Source: Hyaloperonospora brassicae
Lineage: Eukaryota; Oomycota; Peronosporomycetes; Peronosporales; Peronosporaceae
Direction: 5' to 3'
Length of the DNA stretch: 64,000 nt
Assembly (NCBI GenBank): GCA_947650285.1
Contig: CANTFL010001234.1
Span: 62,001 to 126,000, forward strand
The notes under the pieces were generated by a model that was not told the origin of the DNA, searched no databases, and worked only from the letters and a program-made list of their open reading frames with translations. Positions 56,601-64,000 of the stretch are shown here, piece after piece (positions within the stretch are counted from its first letter, which is position 1; the number at the start of each line of letters is the position of its first letter). A program made the translations under genes and the position numbers.

Positions 56601-59600
56601 CGAAAACAATGGCTGTCAGAAGCCGAAGGCTTTCAGTCGATGATGCTACCTGTCCTTCTCCTACTTGGCTATAAAATTACATGCCCTTGAGTAATTACTA
56701 TTTTAAGTGTTTGCAGTATAACTACGCTACGCCTTATTCAAATTGATAGTATTTCGTGCCATTCACCTACTTGTTAACGCCGGGGATCCAACCCGCAGTC
56801 ACTTGCATGATATTCCCCTCACCAGACGACCGATTCAATCCGGTGTCTTACTTAAGCGACGAATCGCAAACAATTGAATCTACACAATGCCCTTACAGCG
56901 TCTACTAATATGATATATACACCTTGAACACATCTTTACAACATCATTTGCTAACAAATTATTATGCAAATGAACGCTCACTAGCAAGACGTTGCATTAA
57001 TCAGCGTTAATAATACTATTTACCGACCTCAGTTTTACTGCCCCGGCATCTTATTTTTTCAGGATAATAATCCCTTAGTTTCGAAAAAAATCTTTTTTTC
57101 TTCTCTTCTTTCTCCAGGACCATGTCTTTTGTAAAAATGGATGCGATACGTTAATTAATTCACGGTTTTAATATCAGTACGTATATTATTTATGGCCCGA
57201 TCCCGACATACGAGCGCTTCGGCACATGGCATTCCTAATTTTCCATATCTACGCCTTGCCCGAACTCGTTGAGACGTGCATCAGACATATGTAAAATATC
57301 CTGCCTCTCATGTGTTACCATTGTCGCGACTGTGTCTTAAAAAGAGTTCACCGAAGGTATTGTAGGGTTGCAACCGTGTTGTAAAAGGATTTATCGCTTT
57401 TTATTTGTGCTTACTTACCTCATTGACTCCAAAAAGGCTCTTTGTCTTTAAAGTCCGTATCAACACCTACCGGGTGCCACCACAATTTCCAACAATGTTG
57501 GAGATTCCTGGAAATTTTTGTTGTGAGTATCTTTTTTCTGCGACTTCCAGCTATTTTTGATTAGCGTATCTGGACCGTTTAATTTCACTGTTTAAATCTT
57601 TTTTGAAGTAAGGGTCGGAACTTTTCCTACCGTGTGGAGCCTACAGTAATTGAATAAAAGTCCTATCTCTTTAACCTTTTTGAGTTATATTCATATTGTG
57701 TGGGCGGTCACTCTTCGCTATAATAAAATGCATTGGAACAACATACGATTAAATGATGCTGAAGCACGCCGTTATACATCTTTAGACTGAGTGGTATTTT
57801 AATAATTTAATCAACCGTAGCGTTCTTCATTCTATATCTGCCTTTCTTCTTCTCCCGCTTTTTTAATCGATTCAAGAAATTTGGCTGATCAGCCTGTACG
57901 TTAACGAGTGGATTTGCTTGGACGGATTGAACCTGCCTCGCGATTTTTGCAGAGTCTACTCCTTCCCATTTTACCTATTTGACTGTACGTGCCTAATCTT
58001 CTATTCAAGGATGGAAAGGTATTGATTTCATTTGATCGACGCCTTACAATTGGGTTCCTCTTACTCAGGGTGGTCTACTTACGTCTATTACGACTTTCTA
58101 CTTTGCTATTGCCCATGCGAGAATATATATTCTAAAAGCTTTTAGACGACTTCGTTACTTCTCGGAGAGGTATGACGGATGCTCGTTCTTGGCTATTGAA
58201 ACTGACTTTTCGTGTGGCAATGATATTCTTTTGTGCTCGTTTTCCATCGAACTCATTAATTAGATTTACGATCCACGACTATTTGTGGGCACGGCTTACG
58301 CTTATTGAAAAAACTTATTGTGACGTCAAATTATATAAATCAGATTCATATGTAATACTGAAAATTAAATTTCTAAATATCCTACTAATTGAGTATTAAT
58401 AACGTCTACCTAACTTCGAAAATTTCCGACGCGAACCCCGACGTGACCTCATAGGAAGGGACACACACTTTTCTAACAACGTCAGTAATTATTCCTACAT
58501 GACAATATATGAAGGGGATTTCCGCAATCAGTGTCATTGTTCAATCTACATTGTTGATAAGACTTGTCTTATGCCAGCGGATTAAACAGGTGGCGCTTTA
58601 ATTTTTTCAAATTACGTGAAAGATCGAGGAAGCACTATACCACAGCACCATCTTATAAAAGCTTGCAATCGATAACTTTTATTTATATTACGTGCCATTC
58701 CAGTCATCACCCACGCTTCATTGCTTTGCTCTTCACCCATTTTTTGGAGCTACATTTTCTTATTCTAAATGCAATAATTTAATCTTATGTAAATTGAGAA
58801 CACAACTTCTTTTCATCCACTCACTGTGTATATATCATCTTAAAATCTACTTACCTAGTGGTTTACGAATTGATTTTTGGACTATACGTCTATATACGTT
58901 TTGTCGATAACCGTGCAATAAATAAGACTTAGTGTTGGATTTTGGTGTAATGAAATTTATAGCCCCATCGGCAGTGGATCAAGGTTTAAGCTCAAAAGAT
59001 TGGTATGTTATTAAACTTTGAGATCGAGTGTGGAAGCCTTATACATAACCTTATCTGTCTTAGATAATTAAAACTCTAATCGGTAGCTTTTGTTCTAGGC
59101 AACTAACATATATTCAAATAATAGAGGACACCAGTTCAAAATTTATGCTTCTACATACATTCAAATTTCTGGCTAATAGGAATAAGGTGTATACACAAAC
59201 ATTCGAGCAATAATTTCGCACGATCAAGTTGAACGTCGTCCCTAAATTTGATTCGGCCATTGAGGCCGGATGCCACTGACACCCGCTCAAACTCCTGACT
59301 GCATAGGGTAAGCAAGACAACGAAAATATTGTACAATCCGCATGTTGCATTGCGTAATATGATCAATTGATAATTTATATCAATCGAGAGGTTAAATGAT
59401 CGTCTTTTGCTGGAAGACAAATGTACTTATATTGGTATACAAGCGAATTGTACGATCAAACTTTGTACACGGGTCTTCTAAATTCCCTAATTCTTACAAC
59501 ATGTGAGGTACTTTGATTAGAAATTACCGCTGCACTTCGACAAACAAACTTTGTTTTGTCCAGGAAAATGACTTTACTTACCGCCATGTTATAGTCTGTT

Positions 59601-60035
59601 TAGGACCAACCCAGTAAATATGTACGATGTAACATGTAATCCCCTCTAGCGTGTATACTCCTTTCGTCATCGGGTGGAATATAGTAAAAGACAATATTTA
59701 TAGGAACGTTTTTAGCATATTGATTAATTTTGACAGGACATAAATCAATTAAGACATACAGCGTCTTAGGATAAGATTTACTCGAGTCCAAGTAAAACTG
59801 AGTTCTTTACGTGCAAGCATGACACTAATGCTCATTCGAAATCCTTATCAGATATTTTAGCTTTGATAACCACTTGACACTTTAAAGAGTCACGGTCTAT
59901 CTCCATTCGAATATATAGGCCCCGCTCCGGTAAAAGATAAGAAAAAATTAAATTTTCAATTTCAGTCATTATCTGATTGGTCTATTCTGATGAAACTTAC
60001 CTAGCAGCTCAATTTCTTCCTGGAGGCGATTCGAT
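53663..60035. other. AT-rich, no gene recognised
   Basis: No frame above about 77 codons and no family motif. A short GC-rich island lies at about 54230-54330. Confidence 0.5.
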
Positions 60036-60063
60036 TTTTGTAATGGGCCAGCCCATTACAAAA
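60036..60063. repeat. Perfect hairpin resembling the gypsy LTR terminus
   Basis: TTTTGTAATGGGC / GCCCATTACAAAA, 13-bp arms and loop CA. The core TGTAATGGGC...GCCCATTACA resembles the terminal stem of element A's LTR (GTAACGGG...CCCGTTACA). May be a trace of an old LTR; neighbouring DNA shows no further match. Confidence 0.45.
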
Positions 60064-63000
60064 GTAGTTTTAATGAAGTTTACATGTTACTTTAGAAGGG
60101 GAGCTACATCCATATTAGCGGATATAGCACGTCGAATATTTTAGATGGATCAACGGGGTTAAACCCATTGTTAGCCTGTAAGATGTCGACACGTAGATCA
60201 AGTGGTTCCTATGAGTCCAAGGGAACCATTTGTACTTAGTATTTCAAAACAAAAAAAGAGAGTTCAGTTTACATATTACCTAATGCTTGGTCTTGAGATT
60301 TCCGCAAGTTCAGGTGTAGGCTTTTTACGGGTTCTTCTAATCCCATTACACTTCTTTAAACAATGACTTTTAATTTTAGAAGACGTGAGGAACCGCCTCC
60401 AACTTTTTGTGTACGTCTAACGGCTACAAGTTACTGTCATTAGTGGTTTAAACATTGCTACCGTGAAAATTTCCTTTCTTAAATCGCACGATCAATATAA
60501 GTTTTTCAGTCACTTTAAAAATCTAGTTTACCATTTATATTACACTTCCATATTATTGTGGGTGGATCTATGTAAAGCTAATATAACCAAATCGACTGAA
60601 ATTTTAAAGTTGGCCCGAAGTCAATATAATTCATCAGCTATAGTATTTAGAAACTTATAATTAAATAATTTTTGATCAAACTACGGCTAACACAAAACCA
60701 ATAAAATAAGTAAGAGTAGATAATATTAGACAAGAAAAGTACGAAGTACAGTTTATAAGTCATGGACTAAAATCCATCTATTATCATTACCTATCCCGTA
60801 TTATCTGTTAAAAAAAGTACATTAATAAGCGATGAAGGCGCGAGATGTATACAAATACGCAACCAAAATATTACTGAATGAGCATCTAGCTTAGATGCTA
60901 ATGGATGGTGCCTATTTATTAAGCATAAATAGTATGGTGTGTTCATGAAGATAAGGTAACATGTGATCTCGTAAAAATCTTCGGGTTAGGTTTTCAGTTT
61001 CTCATACTGAATCAAAAGGTCTTAATTTGTTAAGCGTACGTCATAAGCTTTTTATGTGATCTTTATGGTTAGCTGCACAAAATTTGACTGATATCATCGT
61101 ACGCAGTGTTCCCAAAAGATGCGGATCTCACCAAAGCTCCAGCACAAAGAGAATAAAGAATACTGCATCGCGTAAAGTCAGAAGAGGGAGTTATATAGCG
61201 CATCGCCGACGGCGAAAGTCCAAAGGCTGAAGTTGAGATCAGAATACAGTAAGCCAAATCTGAAGGCAAAATTGAAGAGGAAACGAGAAGAAGAATGATT
61301 TTAACTCACATCGGTATAAGCAAACATTGAAAAGCCGTTTTATCCTTACTCATTCCACGTTATAATTGTAACCTCATTTAATAGTAATTGTTAAAAAGAA
61401 ATCCATAAATCTTAAATGAGCAAAAGCGATAACGACTGTGTAAAATTATAAAGAAGCGGCAAGAAATACCTGTGATCACTTACGCGGGTATCCAAATCTT
61501 AGTGACGCTTTGAAGATATGGGAATAGTAAAGCCCAAGTTTTTTATATATTTAAAGGCGATAAATTATTTATCTAAAGTATGAATGATATTTATTAAATT
61601 CCTTAATGTGTAATGACTAAGCCTTGGGCAAAGCTACAATATATGGGTACGGTCAACAGCGTGGTTTATAGATCAAACATTTAGTAGGCCTGCAGCAATC
61701 CCTGATCGAAATCGTCTGGGTACCTCTAACGATATAAATCGACGACTGTTTTCCTTAAATCATTAATCATGAAAAGGAGCTGAAGCCATAAGTCTTTTCG
61801 CTTGCATCGCTAATTTTGCATCCAATCCAAAAGTAAATTATATCTATAAATCTAGTCATCTGATGGTGGAAACAGGTTGATTAAATGAATTTAAATTATT
61901 GCTGCAAAGCTGTTAAGGTGTGATTAGATGATAGGCGGTCATCGATGCTGCATTCATAAAATTACAAATCGCGGTACCAAAAAGATATATGTACTTCATC
62001 CGAAGCCGAAAATTTACGTCGGCATTTGACCGGAAAGTAAGGATTTCTCTTAATCCAGATATCTACCGAATACCCGAATCGAGGCTCAGGCGACTTACCT
62101 TTACCCTAAGGTAGCCAACATGAAAGGAAGAATAAATGTATTTGCGCTTCAGTGAGCTTATCCCAATGCATCGACTCAATGGAAACACCAGCTATGGAAG
62201 TTTTTTTCAATGTGTGCTTTGTACCGCGTCTATATATAGAGTCATGACGGGATGAACATATAAATAAGTAAAGCTAACATTTTTATACAAGCTCCTATAC
62301 TTGAGCGTAAACTACATGCGGAAGCAGCGGCAAATTAGAGACAATTTATTAGAAATAAAGAGCGACAAGCCCGAACCAAAGTACTAGGCCGAAGCAAATG
62401 TCCTCGAATTAAGTGATTTTATGCTGGTCACCGATCTTGACCAGCCAAGAAGCTCCAATCAGCACTAAAGCTATAAAAGTGTATAAAGCAATGGCAATAT
62501 TTTCTTCGAAATTTACGTATATGCATTTAAATTTTGAGCTCAAAAATATTCCGGATAGAGATTTTAAAAAGTTAAAAGTAATGAAGTGCTTCTTAGCCGC
62601 GAAAACTTCCCAAAAGTCTGTTATTCCGATGTTGTCTGGACAAGCATATCAGACATCAAGATTTATCCTTCTAAGAAATTTAATGAATATTATAGTCAAA
62701 TGAAACGCAGCAATTAAATGTGAGTAATGTTAAAAAGGTAAGCTGGGGACGCTAAAACTGATCATCTAAAAAAATGAACTTGTACTCTATGGACTAGCAG
62801 CGTAGCTTATCATATAGAATTGTAATTTTAACATTATATTGCGGACTGAGTAAATTATAAGCCCTCTTACTACAGCCGAGAAAATAAGTGGCTAATTGAT
62901 ACATTATATAATGGACTAGCTCATTCAAAAAAATAGGAGCGACGAGTAGATCATTAGATTTTGCTGTTAGGTCGCAGGAATGTAATAGTTGTTGGCCGTG

Positions 63001-63289
63001 CTAAACCAAACCTTTACTACAATTGGCTGCATAATCACCACCGACCACAAAGATTTGCCTGTTAGTTGGGCTCGACGAACATTACGCGCCCGCATATACG
63101 TGATCAAAGGTTAAACGTTGTCGGCATAGCGTTGTAAAGGTCTTCTATACAAAATATGAATACCTTGTTCGCCCATTTTTTATCCCAATGTTAACCTTTG
63201 GCTGGTCAACATCAAGACTTGGAAAACGAGGCCTAGTATCGTGTGGCAGCACCACATTCTTATCCGTACTAATTCAAATAAAATTATAT
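60064..63289. other. AT-rich, no gene recognised
   Basis: Frames up to 96 codons without motif. Nothing assignable. Confidence 0.5.
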
Positions 63290-63963
63290 AGAATTGCTAA
63301 ATTCACACTTCTTTTCCTTATATCCACACCCTTCCTTCTATTTTTATATATAAAATGCCTATTCATTTTCTTTCTTTGCTCAAGACAATATAAAAACACA
63401 ACCTTCGATCAAAAACTTATGTTTACAAATCCCTATTCATTTTGACGCCGTGCCCAACTTCCTCTTCTTATTCATCACGTTTAACTTCCAGATAACTCTT
63501 TTTTGGAACAATTTCCACTTAAAAGGAACGGGCAGTCAATTCGGCGTGAGCTGGTCTAGTGTTGGCGCTCTTTTCAAACCTTTGGTACGTTTACGGCACC
63601 TCGATCACATTCAAGGTAGACACGCTTTCCTGAGATCGATCTTTAAATCGCAACAGCTTATACTTGGCTACGTGAAAACGTCTGCACAGTATCCATAAGT
63701 TGCTCCCGACTGGCATACTCAACCTCGGGAGGAGGAAGCATGTTATTGCGTGGTGCCCTATCAGTAAACGCTGAAGGAGCTAGACCACAGTCGTGAGTAG
63801 TATCTTATGTATTTCTTACGTACAGATTGCCAATAAATGGCCTAGATTATTGAGAAATACCTTTTTCAGAAATCAAATCTTAACATGAATATGGATACAA
63901 AGTAGAAGATTTTGAAGGAAGGGTGTGAATCTAAGGAAAAGGGGTGTGAATTCAACAATTCCC
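63290..63963 (-). mobile_element. Second MULE fragment (inverted relative to the first)
   Basis: Left end GAATTGCTAAATTCACAC and right end (complement) GGAATTGTTGAATTCACACC match the terminal repeats of the 3.3-kb element. The interior carries the same FAR1-region DNA on the minus strand (MDTVQTFSR..-type text around 63690 down to WKLNVMN near 63470). About 674 bp. No 9-bp target duplication visible, so older or rearranged. Confidence 0.7.
63430..63740 (-). pseudogene. FAR1-type fragment in second MULE copy
   Basis: Minus-strand equivalent of 3546-3862: EVEYASREQL-type text, then KRAPT-like and WKLNVMNKKRKLG. Interrupted by stops and frame shifts; no catalytic domain. Confidence 0.45.
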
Positions 63964-64000
63964 TAAGTACAAACAATTATATAAAAAATGTGTCGTACTT

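Noticed and set aside
62413..62703. 96-codon ORF in the AT-rich tail
   Set aside because: Length is within what an AT-rich open frame can reach by chance, and no motif or signal peptide is visible.

Overview
The window looks like gene-poor, repeat-rich DNA of a plant-pathogenic oomycete (Peronosporaceae: Phytophthora or a downy mildew; species not determinable by eye). The reasons are a secreted multi-WY effector-like gene, chromodomain Ty3/gypsy retrotransposons, FAR1-type Mutator-like fragments, hAT remnants with roughly 60-bp introns, and long AT-rich stretches without genes. LAYOUT. 1-3.3 kb: AT-rich, ending in a degenerate LTR remnant. 3.3-4.1 kb: a non-autonomous Mutator-like element with a perfect 9-bp target duplication. 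4.33-4.86 kb: a TA-flanked MITE. 4.9-15.1 kb: a decayed hAT transposon split by Ty3/gypsy element B1 (5389-13063, minus strand, 5-bp duplication GGTTT). 15.55-16.0 kb: a solo-LTR remnant. 19.5-20.8 kb: the only convincing intact host gene, a 414-aa secreted WY-repeat protein without a clear RXLR. 25.3-42.4 kb: a nested composite. Element B2 (25889-41510, plus strand) is interrupted in gag by element A (26794-34788, minus strand), and both are flanked by a diverged inverted repeat. 42.4-47.8 kb: no gene seen. 47.9-50.6 kb: a second decayed hAT. 50.6-63.3 kb: AT-rich with one 24-bp minisatellite. 63.3-64 kb: a second Mutator-like fragment. MOST UNUSUAL. (1) Element A is a near-continuous chain of short perfect inverted repeats: I list 22 with arms of 9-14 bp and loops of 0-8, against about 0.3 expected by chance. 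They run through its LTRs, gag, pol and antisense ORF. (2) A carries a long antisense reading frame (27323-28909, one internal stop) between pol and the 3' LTR that overlaps the chromodomain end of pol. B1 and B2 carry broken coiled-coil antisense frames in the same place. (3) All three elements have the same gag-pol architecture for -1 frameshifting: a slippery-type heptamer, exactly 9 nt of spacer, and a GC-rich hairpin that contains the gag stop. (4) B1 and B2 share a sharply bounded core of about 5.1 kb that is almost identical, including the same lesions, while their LTRs and outer parts are strongly diverged. This points to gene conversion between inverted copies. (5) The nested element A has far more diverged LTRs (about 9%) than its host B2 (about 1.4%), the reverse of what simple nesting predicts. 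All retrotransposon genes here carry stops or frameshifts.
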